NCBI GenBank assembly: GCA_949282195.1
Contig: CASDOW010000001.1
Span: forward strand, 37,417-101,416
Reading direction: 5' to 3'
DNA from: an uncultured bacterium
GTDB lineage: Bacteria > Cyanobacteriota > Vampirovibrionia > Gastranaerophilales > Gastranaerophilaceae
Length of the DNA: 64,000 nt
Of the stretch, positions 52,627 to 61,915 are shown piece after piece; the first letter of the stretch is position 1; each line of letters begins with the position of its first letter. A program made the translations under genes and the position numbers. The notes under the pieces are model-generated. The model searched no databases, was not told the DNA's origin, and saw only the letters and a list, made by a program, of their open reading frames with translations.

Positions 52627-52637
52627 GGGGTTGCGCT

Positions 52638-53195
52638 ATGACAAAAACAGTTGAAATAAGTGTAGATTTATTAAAAGAGCTTTATAGGGCGCTAAACATG
52701 GAAGTTCCTGAAGTTGTCAGTGAAGAAAGTTTGCTGGAACTTGTTTTTAAGCTTAAGAACAAAGATATAAGCACCCTTGAAACCTTGGAAACAAATTTTG
52801 TGTCAAGTACAAACAACATTCTTGTGATTGATGATATTGGCGTTGTTACTTATCAATTGAAAATTTTATTGAGAAATTTAGGCTATAATGTAAGCGTTGC
52901 AAAAGATATTTTTAGCGGATTGAATACTTTTGTTAAATCCAATTATGCTTTTATTGTTATGGATTTATTTGTTTCAACGGAGCAAGAGGGTTATACTCTT
53001 TTGAATGAAACTAAAAAAATAATTACAAAAAACAATCTTGATACAAAAATAATAGTAATAACCGCTTCTTCAAAATCAGAAAACAAGGTTAAATGTTTGA
53101 ATATGGGAGCGGATTATTTTATTAAAAAAGATGTAGGCTGGCAAGATAAATTGGTTGAATTAATTGAAAGTTTTCAGCCGAGTGCATTAGGCTAA
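52638..53195 (+). CDS. Single-domain response regulator, CheY-like, with N-terminal extension
   Basis: Residues about 55-180 form a receiver domain: NILVIDDIGVVTYQLKILLR (Asp pair), FIVMDLFVSTEQEG (phosphoacceptor Asp), VITASS (Thr) and DYFIKKDVG (Lys). The first 50 residues are a short helical extension (ELYRALNMEVPEVVSEESLL). It has no output domain, lies 11 nt after fliN, and so may act as the motor-control CheY of the FliM/FliN ring. Confidence 0.9.
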   Translation: MTKTVEISVDLLKELYRALNMEVPEVVSEESLLELVFKLKNKDISTLETLETNFVSSTNNILVIDDIGVVTYQLKILLRNLGYNVSVAKDIFSGLNTFVKSNYAFIVMDLFVSTEQEGYTLLNETKKIITKNNLDTKIIVITASSKSENKVKCLNMGADYFIKKDVGWQDKLVELIESFQPSALG

Positions 53196-53238
53196 TTTGT
53201 AAAGAAATTTGTACAAAATTTAAAATTATAATTGTTAA

Positions 53239-53268
53239 TTGTGTATAAAAATTTTTTAATACTATAAT
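53239..53268 (+). promoter_or_regulatory. Promoter abutting the coaD start
   Basis: TTGTGT at 53239-53244, 18 bp spacer, TATAAT at 53263-53268. Transcription would start at or next to ATG 53275, which has no ribosome site. Confidence 0.55.
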
Positions 53269-53274
53269 TGATAT

Positions 53275-53772
53275 ATGATAGAAAATAGTGCGATTAATAA
53301 AAAAATAGCATTATATCCAGGCAGTTTTGACCCAATCACAAACGGTCATCTTGACGTTCTTGAGCGTGCAAGCAGGATTTTTGATGAGGTCGTGATTGCT
53401 GTTTTAAATCATCCTGTTAAAAAAGCCTTTTTGTCCACTGATGAGAGGGTTTTGCTTATAAAGGAAGCCGTTAAGGACTTGAAAAATGTATCAGTCGAAA
53501 GTTTTAAAGGATTAACGGTTGAGTGTGCCAAAAAAGTCGGTGCAGATTTTTTAATCCGAGGATTGCGAACAATAACTGATTTTGAATATGAAGTTCAATT
53601 ATGCCAAACAAATCAGGTTATAGCACCCGAGATTGAAACGGTATTTTTATCTACAAGACCGGAACACAACTATATTTCATCAAGCATAGTTCGAGAATTA
53701 TCGAGTCATAAAACAGATATTTCTAAATTTGTTCCTAAAAATGTGGTAGAATATTTAAGAAGAAAGGTTTAA
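53275..53772 (+). CDS. coaD: Pantetheine-phosphate adenylyltransferase
   Basis: CoaD transfers AMP from ATP to 4'-phosphopantetheine, the next to last step of CoA synthesis. Signatures are ALYPGSFDPITNGHLDVLER (T/HxGH), RGLRTITDFEYEVQL and the ISSSIVREL loop. The 165-aa length is normal. It links with panB and panC at 5-7 kb. The message looks leaderless: a -10 box ends 6 nt before the ATG. Confidence 0.97.
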   Translation: MIENSAINKKIALYPGSFDPITNGHLDVLERASRIFDEVVIAVLNHPVKKAFLSTDERVLLIKEAVKDLKNVSVESFKGLTVECAKKVGADFLIRGLRTITDFEYEVQLCQTNQVIAPEIETVFLSTRPEHNYISSSIVRELSSHKTDISKFVPKNVVEYLRRKV

Positions 53773-53779
53773 AAATAAA

Positions 53780-54337
53780 ATGGCAGAATCAGTAAATAAA
53801 ATGTTTGATTTAATTGATGATTTATCCACATTATGTGATGACGGTATTCCGATATTTCCGGGGCGCATGATAGTGAATACAAAAGAATTATATAAAATTG
53901 TTAATGCGTTTCCTAACGCTATTTCTGATGAGATTAACGACGCAAGAATAATTCTTAAAAAGAAAGATGAAATTCTTCAAGAAGCTAAATTAAGGGCTGA
54001 GAGAATTATTCAAGATGCCGAAAATGAAAGATATAAACTTCTTAACGAATCAAGCCTTAATAAAGCCATGGAAGAACATGCCGAAAAATTCAGACAAACC
54101 GTTTTTGAAGAATGTCAGCAAATTAAAATGGCTGCTTTTAATGAAGCTCAAGAATTAAGATTGAATGCTAAAAATGATTCAATAAGAATGAAAGAAGAAT
54201 CACAGCAATATGCTCAACAACTTCTTAATAACTTAGAACAAGATTTAAACAGATTATATCAAGTTGTTATGAACGGACAACAAAGACTTCAAGAAATGAA
54301 ATCAACTGATACTATGCAGCAAATGACAGAACAATAA
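53780..54337 (+). CDS. Coiled-coil protein downstream of coaD
   Basis: A 185-aa soluble protein. The first 55 residues are a small domain with a short helix pair (GIPIFPGRMIVNTKELYKIV). Residues about 60-170 form a long coiled coil rich in Ala, Glu, Gln and Lys (RAERIIQDAENERYKLLNES). It resembles DivIVA-like or ATP-synthase-b-like proteins found next to coaD in Cyanobacteria, but I cannot name it. It starts 8 nt after coaD. Confidence 0.75.
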   Translation: MAESVNKMFDLIDDLSTLCDDGIPIFPGRMIVNTKELYKIVNAFPNAISDEINDARIILKKKDEILQEAKLRAERIIQDAENERYKLLNESSLNKAMEEHAEKFRQTVFEECQQIKMAAFNEAQELRLNAKNDSIRMKEESQQYAQQLLNNLEQDLNRLYQVVMNGQQRLQEMKSTDTMQQMTEQ

Positions 54338-54345
54338 TAAGTTTG

Positions 54346-54504
54346 TTATTTCATTATTTCAGGGTGGTTTGAATTAGAAAGAATTATTTCTTGATATTCA
54401 TTCTTATCAAAATTTATGCCCCAATTTTTTGTATTGAGGGATTTATATTTTGGTTTTTTCTTTTTCTTTTTAAGAATTATAATTTGTTCTTTTTCTTCAG
54501 GCAT
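54346..54504 (-). CDS. Small basic protein (52 aa)
   Basis: The frame from ATG 54504 reads MPEEKEQIIILKKKKKKPKY and ends HPEIMK. It is strongly basic in the first half. It starts 1 nt after the stop of the AMIN-like gene, so translation could be coupled; there is no ribosome site of its own. The family is unknown, and it may be a chance frame. Confidence 0.42.
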   Translation of the reverse strand: MPEEKEQIIILKKKKKKPKYKSLNTKNWGINFDKNEYQEIILSNSNHPEIMK

Positions 54505-54505
54505 A

Positions 54506-56236
54506 CTACATAACAACTTCTAGGTTCATTGATGTTTTAGTAACTTTTATAAGCATTTTAGTATTTTCAACTTTAACAATGAAGTTTGCGCCTTTGTCGT
54601 TCTTTTCTGTAAGGCGGAATTTTATATTGTAGTTTGTTAATTTTGGCTGCCTAAAGTTATATAGGGCAAAAACATCATCAAAAATATAGCCCAAAAGATT
54701 TATGTTATCGTTGTATGATACACACATAAATCCTCTTTCGGGAGCAATTTCAATGCTTGAGAGCACAACAGGCTCTGCTATTTGTTTTTTTGCGGGCTGT
54801 GCTTTTTGAATTGGATTTTTAGCGTGTTTAGATGTTTCTTCTTTTTTTTCGGTTGGTTTTTGTGCTGTTTTTTTAGGAGTTAGTGTATACATATTTGAAT
54901 TATTGAATTCATTCGGCGTAAATTCAATAATGCTGTCTTCTTTTAGAATTTTTTGAATAATTTCATATTCATTTCTACTGTCATCTTCAAAAGACATATT
55001 TTCAATTTTTGTTTTATGATAATTTTTGACTAAATCAGGTTCATAGCTTGAAAGTTCGTAGTTTTTTCTTGTGCTTGAAAGAGGGTCATAGAAGCCTCTT
55101 TGTTTTACATTATTGTCAAAAATAAAATATTGACCGTTGTTTTCTTTTTTTGGTTTTTGGGCATCTGTTTTTTGATATGAATCAGAGTCTATTAAATCAA
55201 CTTTGCTTTTTAGTTTTGGATTGTTTGGTTTTCGATTTAGAATTAAAAGCATGGCAAAAAAGCTTATAAAAGCAGCCATTGTCATTAAAAGAAGCTCTTT
55301 TATATTTAGCCCGTAATGATTTAATTTGTTTTGAATTTTAGTTTTTAAGGAATATAAAATCGATTTTATATTCGTAATTGAAAATTGTTTATTGTTTTCA
55401 ATATTGTTAATTGTGTTGTTTTCATCAATAAGATTTTCCTCTTCAGCTTGAGTTCCTTCTTCAATTTCTTCAGCCAGAGGAGCAACATTTTCTGTTTGTT
55501 GTTCTATAATTTCTTGTTGAATTATTTCTTCAATTTTTGGTTTTGGTGAAGTTTTTTCAATGGTTGGAGTTGGCTTTTTTATTTCCTTTTTTGTTGTATT
55601 TTGATTTATTTTGGTTGTATTTTGAACTTGTTTTATTGGTGTTTTTATTGTTTTTTCAGCAGGGGCAGTTGATTTTTTCTCAAGCGGTTTATTTGTGTTT
55701 TGGGGAATATTTTTAGTTTGAGCTTTTGGGGCTAAAGTTATTTTAGAAGCATTTGAAGAAACCGAATTTTTTTTTTGAACTTCGGCATTTTCTTTGGTTG
55801 TATTAGTTGCGATAGTTTGTTTTTGTGTCGGAGCTTTTGCTGTTTGGTTGTTTTTAGTGTTAATTGTGAAATTTATCGGTTTAGAAGTGTTTATATTTAT
55901 TTTGGTGTACCCGTTATTAGAGTCTGCTCCTGCATATGGATAGAGATTTGTAGACACGTTTCTGATGTCTTGATTGTTTGAAGTAATTTGAACTGCAGAA
56001 TTTTTTGTTTCGGGCAGTAAGATATAATAGTTTAAATCACTTTTTTTAATTACTTTAACAGGTTCAGAATATTTTTTTTGAGTGTATAAGTTGACATTAT
56101 AGGAGTTTTCGCCTGTTTTGGTTAGTTCTACTTTTGTAAGAGAATTTTTAAATTCATTTTCAACAGCCAATGAAAAAGAACTCAATAAACAGATTGATAA
56201 TATGCTAAATATTGTTTTTTTAAAAACTCCGTTCAC
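54506..56236 (-). CDS. Exported AMIN-like membrane protein with long disordered linker
   Basis: A signal peptide (IFSILSICLLSSFSLAVENE) precedes a beta-rich domain (about residues 25-125) of the AMIN type, with YILLPETKNSAVQI and NNGYTKININTSKP. Then come about 150 residues of Lys/Thr/Gln/Pro-rich disordered linker, a membrane helix at about 312-332 (LLLMTMAAFISFFAMLLILN), a second linker, and a small C-terminal domain (about 490-576). AMIN domains bind peptidoglycan. With the AMIN-amidase at 59 kb, this suggests a cell-wall complex. The order of domains is unusual. Confidence 0.7.
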   Translation of the reverse strand: MNGVFKKTIFSILSICLLSSFSLAVENEFKNSLTKVELTKTGENSYNVNLYTQKKYSEPVKVIKKSDLNYYILLPETKNSAVQITSNNQDIRNVSTNLYPYAGADSNNGYTKININTSKPINFTINTKNNQTAKAPTQKQTIATNTTKENAEVQKKNSVSSNASKITLAPKAQTKNIPQNTNKPLEKKSTAPAEKTIKTPIKQVQNTTKINQNTTKKEIKKPTPTIEKTSPKPKIEEIIQQEIIEQQTENVAPLAEEIEEGTQAEEENLIDENNTINNIENNKQFSITNIKSILYSLKTKIQNKLNHYGLNIKELLLMTMAAFISFFAMLLILNRKPNNPKLKSKVDLIDSDSYQKTDAQKPKKENNGQYFIFDNNVKQRGFYDPLSSTRKNYELSSYEPDLVKNYHKTKIENMSFEDDSRNEYEIIQKILKEDSIIEFTPNEFNNSNMYTLTPKKTAQKPTEKKEETSKHAKNPIQKAQPAKKQIAEPVVLSSIEIAPERGFMCVSYNDNINLLGYIFDDVFALYNFRQPKLTNYNIKFRLTEKNDKGANFIVKVENTKMLIKVTKTSMNLEVVM

Positions 56237-56329
56237 TTTTTAATTATCCCCTGTAATTTAGTTTATATTTAACTTATAATTTAATATTATAATATAAATG
56301 GTTTTTATGTACAAATCTTGGTAAAATCT

Positions 56330-57253
56330 ATGGAAAAAATTAACAATAATAATGAAGATTATAAAGTTAAATCAGGTGTAGTTGCTTTTGTGGCTCGTCC
56401 TAATGTCGGTAAATCAACCCTTTTAAATAAAATTTTGGGTCAAAAGGTTGCAATTGCAACCCCTTTAAGACAAACTACAAGAAAAAACCTTAAAGGTATT
56501 TATACTGATTGTAACTCACAAATTATTTTAATTGATACCCCCGGAGTGCATAAGCCTCTTAACGAATTGGGTAAATATCTTTCTTCTCAATCAAAGGATG
56601 CCTTATCTGATGCTGATCTAATTTTATTTTTAGTTGATTCGACAGAACCTTGCGGGCTTGGTGATAAATGGATTTGGGAAAATTATTTAAAAGATTTAAA
56701 AACACCTGTTTTACTTGTTTTAAATAAAGTTGATTTAATAAAAGATCTTGAAAAAAGGGAGTTAAATCTTTTTACATATAAAAAGATGATTGAAAAAAAT
56801 ATTGATTCAATAAAAATCAGCGCTAAAACAGGTAGAAATGTTGATGATTTAATTAAAAAAATAAAAGAATATCTTCCTTACGGCGAAAAATTTTATGATG
56901 ATGACACTATAGCCGATACAAATATGAGAGAAATCGCGTCTGAAATAATCAGAGAAAAAATAATTTTAAATACAAAAGACGAAGTACCTCATAGCGTTGC
57001 AGTTGTTGTAGATAATTATAAAGAAGAAGAAAAAGTTGACAAAATTAGTGCAAAAATAATTGTAAATAACGAAAGTCAAAAAGGAATTTTGATAGGTAAA
57101 AAAGGTGCCATGCTTAAAAAAATAGGTACTGAAGCACGTCTTGAGCTTGAAAAAACACTTGAGAAAAAAGTATTTTTAGAATTGTTTGTAAAAGTTCAAA
57201 AAAATTGGCTTAAAAATAAGGAAATTATTAAAACCTTCGGTTATAGCGATTAA
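56330..57253 (+). CDS. era: GTPase Era
   Basis: Era is a GTPase for 30S ribosome maturation. The G domain has VARPNVGKSTLLNKIL (G1), LRQTTRKN (G2), DTPGVHKPL (G3) and LNKVDL (G4); a KH domain follows (about residues 200-300) with GILIGKKGAMLKKIG. The first Gly of G1 (usually GRPNVGKS) is Ala here. ATG 56330 gives 307 aa; an in-frame TTG at 56318 would add four residues. It overlaps the stop of the convergent permease gene by 4 nt. Confidence 0.95.
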   Translation: MEKINNNNEDYKVKSGVVAFVARPNVGKSTLLNKILGQKVAIATPLRQTTRKNLKGIYTDCNSQIILIDTPGVHKPLNELGKYLSSQSKDALSDADLILFLVDSTEPCGLGDKWIWENYLKDLKTPVLLVLNKVDLIKDLEKRELNLFTYKKMIEKNIDSIKISAKTGRNVDDLIKKIKEYLPYGEKFYDDDTIADTNMREIASEIIREKIILNTKDEVPHSVAVVVDNYKEEEKVDKISAKIIVNNESQKGILIGKKGAMLKKIGTEARLELEKTLEKKVFLELFVKVQKNWLKNKEIIKTFGYSD

Positions 57254-58095
57254 CCCTTAACAGCTCCTTCGGTTGTACCTGAAATGAAGTATTTTTGCAG
57301 TGCTAAAAAGAAAATGATTATAGGGATAATTGAAACAATTGACCCTGCTGCAACAAGCCTGTAATCGGCAGAAAATGCGCTTGAAAGATTGTTAATTCCT
57401 ACAGGCAGGGTATAGAGATTTTCATTTGTTAAAATGATGCTTGGCCATAAAAATTCGCCCCATGAGCCGATAAAGGTAAAAATGGCTAAAAGTGCTAAAG
57501 AAGGTTTAATCATCGGCAAAAGCAATTTATAAAATATTTGAAAAGAGTTGCAGCCATCTATAACTGCACTTTCTTCTATTTCTTTAGGAATGGTTAAAAA
57601 TGCTTGTCTTAATAAAAATATTCCAAAGGCGTTAACCGCAAAAGGCATAATAAGTCCTAAATAGCCCATTAAATCAGAATAGTTATCACATAAATGCAGT
57701 TTTAGAGTAATTATATATACAGGCAGCATTATGGTTTGAAAAGGCACCATAATGGTTGCAAGTATTGAAAAGAAAGCTATTTTTTTGCCTTTAAAATTCA
57801 TTCTTGCTAATGGGTATGCAGCTAAAGCCGATAAAATAACATTTAAAAATACCGTTGAAATGGCTACAATAAAGCTATTTATAACATATTTTACAATAGG
57901 TACAAGTTTTAATACTTCCTTAAAGTTATCTAAAGTAAAATCTCTTGGAATAAATATCGGAGGATATGCAAAAATATTTTCGCTTCTGCCTTTTAGAGCA
58001 GTTGATAACAGCCATAATAAAGGAACTAAAGATAAAATGCATACACTTATTAAAATTATATGAATAAATATATTTTTTAGTTTTATTTTTTTCAT
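57250..58095 (-). CDS. Sugar ABC transporter permease, MalG/UgpE type
   Basis: A 281-aa carbohydrate-type permease with six helices. The EAA loop that contacts the ATPase reads EIEESAVIDGCNSFQIFYKL. The C-terminus ends in SGTTEGAVKG, as is usual for CUT1-family permeases. It overlaps the partner permease by 4 nt. No binding protein or ATPase gene is adjacent; CUT1 systems often share one ATPase (MsmX/UgpC type). The substrate is unknown. Confidence 0.93.
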   Translation of the reverse strand: MKKIKLKNIFIHIILISVCILSLVPLLWLLSTALKGRSENIFAYPPIFIPRDFTLDNFKEVLKLVPIVKYVINSFIVAISTVFLNVILSALAAYPLARMNFKGKKIAFFSILATIMVPFQTIMLPVYIITLKLHLCDNYSDLMGYLGLIMPFAVNAFGIFLLRQAFLTIPKEIEESAVIDGCNSFQIFYKLLLPMIKPSLALLAIFTFIGSWGEFLWPSIILTNENLYTLPVGINNLSSAFSADYRLVAAGSIVSIIPIIIFFLALQKYFISGTTEGAVKG

Positions 58096-58961
58096 AGAGT
58101 GTATTTGTCCTTTTCAAAAACAAAGATATTTATAACAGAGAAAATCATAACAATGAAAAGTAATATTACAGCACCGGCGGAAGCTATTCCTAAATCAAGA
58201 TTTTCAAATGCTTTTTCATAAATATAATAAACTATTGTTTTTGTTGAATTTAGGGGTCCTCCTTTTGTCATAACATAAATTTCAACAAAAACCTTTAGAG
58301 CTGATATTGAGCTTATTGTGCTAACAAGGGCTATCATGGGCATAATGTGCGGAATAGTAACAAGCATATGTTTTTTAAAACCCACAGCTCCGTCTACCTC
58401 TGCTGCTTCATATAATTCATTGGGCACACTCATTAATGCACTTAAATAAATCATCATATAATATCCGACACCTTTAAAAATGGTTACTAAGGCAACGGAA
58501 ATCATCGCAACTTTAGGGTCTGAAAGCCAGCCAATCGGCGCAAAGCCTAATTTTTCAACAAAAAAGTTCAATAATCCCTCAGGCGCATAAAGCCATTTAA
58601 AAGCAATTGCCACAACTACAATTGAAATCACAACAGGGATATAGATTAAAATTTTATAAATATTTTTGTATTTTATTTTTTGATTTATTAAAATTGCTAA
58701 AAATAAAGGAAATATAACCAAAAAAGGTACACAGAGTATTAAAAAATAAAATGTATTAAGGATTGTTTTTAAAAATAAAGGTGATTTCAAAAGTTCGATA
58801 TAATTTCCTAAATATACAAATTCAGGTTTATAGACATCATTTGAATAGCTAAAAAAGCTAAGATATATCGTTTGAAAAAAAGGAATGAAAAAGAAAACCA
58901 AAAGGACAATTCCTGCGGGCAGTAAAAAAAGATATGCTCCAATACTTTTTTTCAAATCCAT
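58092..58961 (-). CDS. Sugar ABC transporter permease, MalF/UgpA type
   Basis: A 289-aa permease with six helices, the partner of the MalG-type gene. The EAA loop reads ELYEAAEVDGAVGFKKHMLV. The N-terminus starts MDLKKSIGAYLFLLPAGIVL, typical of UgpA/MalF of the short kind. TATAGT lies 8 nt before ATG 58961 with no ribosome site. It is first in the two-gene unit. Confidence 0.93.
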   Translation of the reverse strand: MDLKKSIGAYLFLLPAGIVLLVFFFIPFFQTIYLSFFSYSNDVYKPEFVYLGNYIELLKSPLFLKTILNTFYFLILCVPFLVIFPLFLAILINQKIKYKNIYKILIYIPVVISIVVVAIAFKWLYAPEGLLNFFVEKLGFAPIGWLSDPKVAMISVALVTIFKGVGYYMMIYLSALMSVPNELYEAAEVDGAVGFKKHMLVTIPHIMPMIALVSTISSISALKVFVEIYVMTKGGPLNSTKTIVYYIYEKAFENLDLGIASAGAVILLFIVMIFSVINIFVFEKDKYTL

Positions 58962-59056
58962 AAGTAAATACTATATTAATTTAGTCTAAAATTCAATAAT
59001 TTGGTTTAGTTATTCTCTAAAAGTTTAATGCTAAAATTATAAAAAGAGGAAAACAA

Positions 59057-61027
59057 TTGTTTTTATTAAGATTAACAGTAATTATATTTTTTATAATTAT
59101 TTCTTTTGCGCAGAGTGCTTTTTGCGCAAATTCTTTCCGCGTAAAAGATTTAATAATCGATAATTCGGATAGAATTATCTTTATAGGGGGCGAAGGCAAT
59201 TTTCAGCGTCCTAAAGAGGCTGTTTATGTTCCTATTCCTGCACAAAATCAAAATTCTAATTCTGTTAATTTAATCACAAATATAACAACATTTACCATAA
59301 CAAGCCCTTTTAGATATGTCATAGATATACCTAATGCAGTCTTAGACGGTGCTTCAAGAACTTATGAATTAAAAAATTCCTCTATAATTAAAAGTGTTCA
59401 AATTGCTCAATTTTCCTCTAATCCTGATATTGTAAGAGTGGTATTCACTTTAAATAAATCAAGCGACATGTCTAAATTTAAGACTTACACGAACGGTAAA
59501 AATATTGTTGTTAAATATGGTTCAACAATTATTGATAATTCAATCAAATATAAATTTTACACTCCTTCGGGTGATATGGATAAATTTACTAAAGCTCAAA
59601 ATACAGGGGCCGTGTTAACCTATAATAACAACAATAATACTTTGAACTTAATCCCGAGAATGCAGACAAAATATTATTTGAGCAAAGTCAGTCAAAATTC
59701 TGACGGTTTAATATTGAGAGGTATTGGTTCAATTTCTTTTCAAAGAGCGGTTTATTCTGCTGATAATAAACAAGCAACCTTGATTTTGGATAATGCAACC
59801 TTGGCTTCAAAATTGCAAGATAAAACATATAACGTTCCAAGCAGTCAAAAAAATGAAAAAGCATATCTTACAATAAGTGCTTATACGGATAAAAAAATAA
59901 AATTAACCCTAAACGGGGACACTTTAAGGGATTATCGCTTCGTGGTTTCTCCTGACGGGCAAAGTCTTTTTGTTTCACATCGTAGCTATATAATAAATAC
60001 GATATTTTCTTCTGATACTGCTTTAGTTAATTCATATAAAATGCAAAAAACATCGCAAGGTTATTCAATTTTTGATATTGTTTTTAATAAAGCGGTTACA
60101 TACGATGTATTTGAATTGAATGATAATTTTTATATTGATATTAATAACCTTGGAGATTATAACGAACTTTTATTCAAACAAATGCTCAAAACTACTGATA
60201 TTAAAGTGCAGGCATTGAAAATTTCAAGCGATAAAACTCGTTTTATAATTCCGATGAAAGATTTAAATTTTGCTTATGCAAATGTTGAATCAAACGCTAA
60301 GTCTATTCAATTGTGTTTTAAAGATAAACCTGTTAATGTTCCGAAACAGGAAAATGAAGTTTTGGTTTCATCAAATAATTCTAAAAATTCAAATATTAAT
60401 GTAACTTATGTGCCAAAAGAAGATAATACAAAAATAATGTATAATGAAAAACCAAAGAAAACCAGCCCGACCATAAGCGCTATGAAAAAAGTTGTCTTAG
60501 ACCCTGGTCATGGCGGTTCGGATAGCGGTGCAATCGGCGGCGGATTGTATGAAAAAACACTTAATCTTGAAGTCGCAAAATTGGTTGCCGAAAAATTAAC
60601 CAAGAAAAATGTTTATGTATATATGACAAGGTCAAAAGATACAACTGTAAGCCTTGAAGACAGGACAAATTATTCTAACGAGATAAATCCTGATATTTAT
60701 GTAAGTATTCATACAAATTCAACCGTTCAAGAAGATTCTTACGGAGTTGAAACACATTATTATAAAGACGACAGCTATTCATTAGCTCAATTAATACATT
60801 CAAAATTCGCAAGTGCTAAGAATTTGAAAAAATGGGAAACAAAAGACAGAGGCGTGATAAAATCTCGTTTTTATGTTATAAATCATACAGAAGCTCCCAG
60901 CATATTAATTGAAATGGGCTTTATTTCAAATACGCAAGAAAGAGAAAAACTGTTCACAAAAGAAAGACAAGAACAAATTGCAAACTCAATTGCAGAAGGT
61001 ATATTGGAGTATTTAAAAGTAAAATGA
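59057..61027 (+). CDS. N-acetylmuramoyl-L-alanine amidase with AMIN domains
   Basis: A 656-aa exported amidase that cuts the bond between muramic acid and L-Ala in peptidoglycan. The signal peptide ends near SAFCANSF; TTG 59057 is chosen because AGAGGA lies 7 nt upstream. Residues about 25-430 hold AMIN-like beta regions, then a linker (ending KPKKTSPTISAMKK), then the amidase_3 domain: VVLDPGHGGSDSGAIG (His), YEKTLNLEV (Glu), YVSIHTNS (His) and APSILIEMGFISN (catalytic Glu). The stop overlaps the start of murI. Confidence 0.95.
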   Translation: MFLLRLTVIIFFIIISFAQSAFCANSFRVKDLIIDNSDRIIFIGGEGNFQRPKEAVYVPIPAQNQNSNSVNLITNITTFTITSPFRYVIDIPNAVLDGASRTYELKNSSIIKSVQIAQFSSNPDIVRVVFTLNKSSDMSKFKTYTNGKNIVVKYGSTIIDNSIKYKFYTPSGDMDKFTKAQNTGAVLTYNNNNNTLNLIPRMQTKYYLSKVSQNSDGLILRGIGSISFQRAVYSADNKQATLILDNATLASKLQDKTYNVPSSQKNEKAYLTISAYTDKKIKLTLNGDTLRDYRFVVSPDGQSLFVSHRSYIINTIFSSDTALVNSYKMQKTSQGYSIFDIVFNKAVTYDVFELNDNFYIDINNLGDYNELLFKQMLKTTDIKVQALKISSDKTRFIIPMKDLNFAYANVESNAKSIQLCFKDKPVNVPKQENEVLVSSNNSKNSNINVTYVPKEDNTKIMYNEKPKKTSPTISAMKKVVLDPGHGGSDSGAIGGGLYEKTLNLEVAKLVAEKLTKKNVYVYMTRSKDTTVSLEDRTNYSNEINPDIYVSIHTNSTVQEDSYGVETHYYKDDSYSLAQLIHSKFASAKNLKKWETKDRGVIKSRFYVINHTEAPSILIEMGFISNTQEREKLFTKERQEQIANSIAEGILEYLKVK

Positions 61028-61800
61028 TGAATGAATATATAGGCGTTTTAGATAGCGGTGTCGGGGGTTTAAGTATATTATCCGAACTATATAAGGCTAT
61101 GCCTGATAAAAATTATATCTATGTCGGAGATACAAAAAATATTCCCTACGGAACAAAAACGCCTTTAGAAGTTTATTCATATACAAAAGAGATTTTAAAT
61201 TATTTTCTTAAAAATAATGTTAAAAACGTTGTTATTGCTTGTAATACGACTTCTGCGGTTGCATATGACGAATTGAAAAATGAATTTAAGGATAGATTAA
61301 AGATTTTTCCTCTAATTCAAAGTATTGCATCATGTGCTATTGAAGGGCTCAAAGATAAGGATAAAATTGCGCTCTTAGCGACAAGGGCGACAGTTAATTC
61401 TAAAAAATATGAACAGGAAATTCATGAGATTAATTCTAAAATTGAAGTTATTTCAATAGACTGTACAGGCTTTGTTGAGATAGTTGAAAACAGATTGTAT
61501 GAAGAAGATAAGTCAATTGATTTGATTAAATCAAAATTGGATAAAGTTGAAAAATCAGGCGCAAAAAGAGTTATTTTGGGCTGCACTCATTATCCTTATT
61601 TGGTAGATATTTTTAGAAAAATTTTAGATGTTGAATATTTTAATCCTGCAATATCATTGGCGCAAAAAGTCAAAAATGAAATTAATTTCAATGGTAATGG
61701 CGAGATTAAATTTTATTCTACAATTAATCCTGATGAATTTAAGAAAAGTGCAAAAACATTTTTTGATATAAAAGGAAATGTTGAATTAATCGAACTATAG
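61024..61800 (+). CDS. murI: Glutamate racemase
   Basis: MurI supplies D-glutamate for peptidoglycan. Signatures are IGVLDSGVGGLSILSEL (Asp/Ser), VVIACNTTSAVAYDEL (first catalytic Cys) and VILGCTHYPYLV (second Cys). The length (258 aa) is normal. It overlaps the amidase gene by 4 nt (ATGA), so the two cell-wall genes are co-translated. Confidence 0.96.
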   Translation: MMNEYIGVLDSGVGGLSILSELYKAMPDKNYIYVGDTKNIPYGTKTPLEVYSYTKEILNYFLKNNVKNVVIACNTTSAVAYDELKNEFKDRLKIFPLIQSIASCAIEGLKDKDKIALLATRATVNSKKYEQEIHEINSKIEVISIDCTGFVEIVENRLYEEDKSIDLIKSKLDKVEKSGAKRVILGCTHYPYLVDIFRKILDVEYFNPAISLAQKVKNEINFNGNGEIKFYSTINPDEFKKSAKTFFDIKGNVELIEL

Positions 61801-61831
61801 GGGCCTTTAGTTTTAAATGTGGAATTTTGAA

Positions 61832-61915
61832 ACTTTTTTAGATTTATTGCGTCTAAAAAAGTATAAATGCCGTATTTGCTACTGGGCTCTTGTGGAGAGG
61901 CAAGAGCCTTTTTTT
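61832..61915 (+). terminator. Hairpin and terminator after murI
   Basis: An 11-bp perfect hairpin, ACTTTTTTAGA with TCTAAAAAAGT (61832-61862), is followed by a strong terminator, GGCTCTTG/CAAGAGCC (61885-61908) with seven T residues. The T run touches the stop of the convergent gene. Confidence 0.85.
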
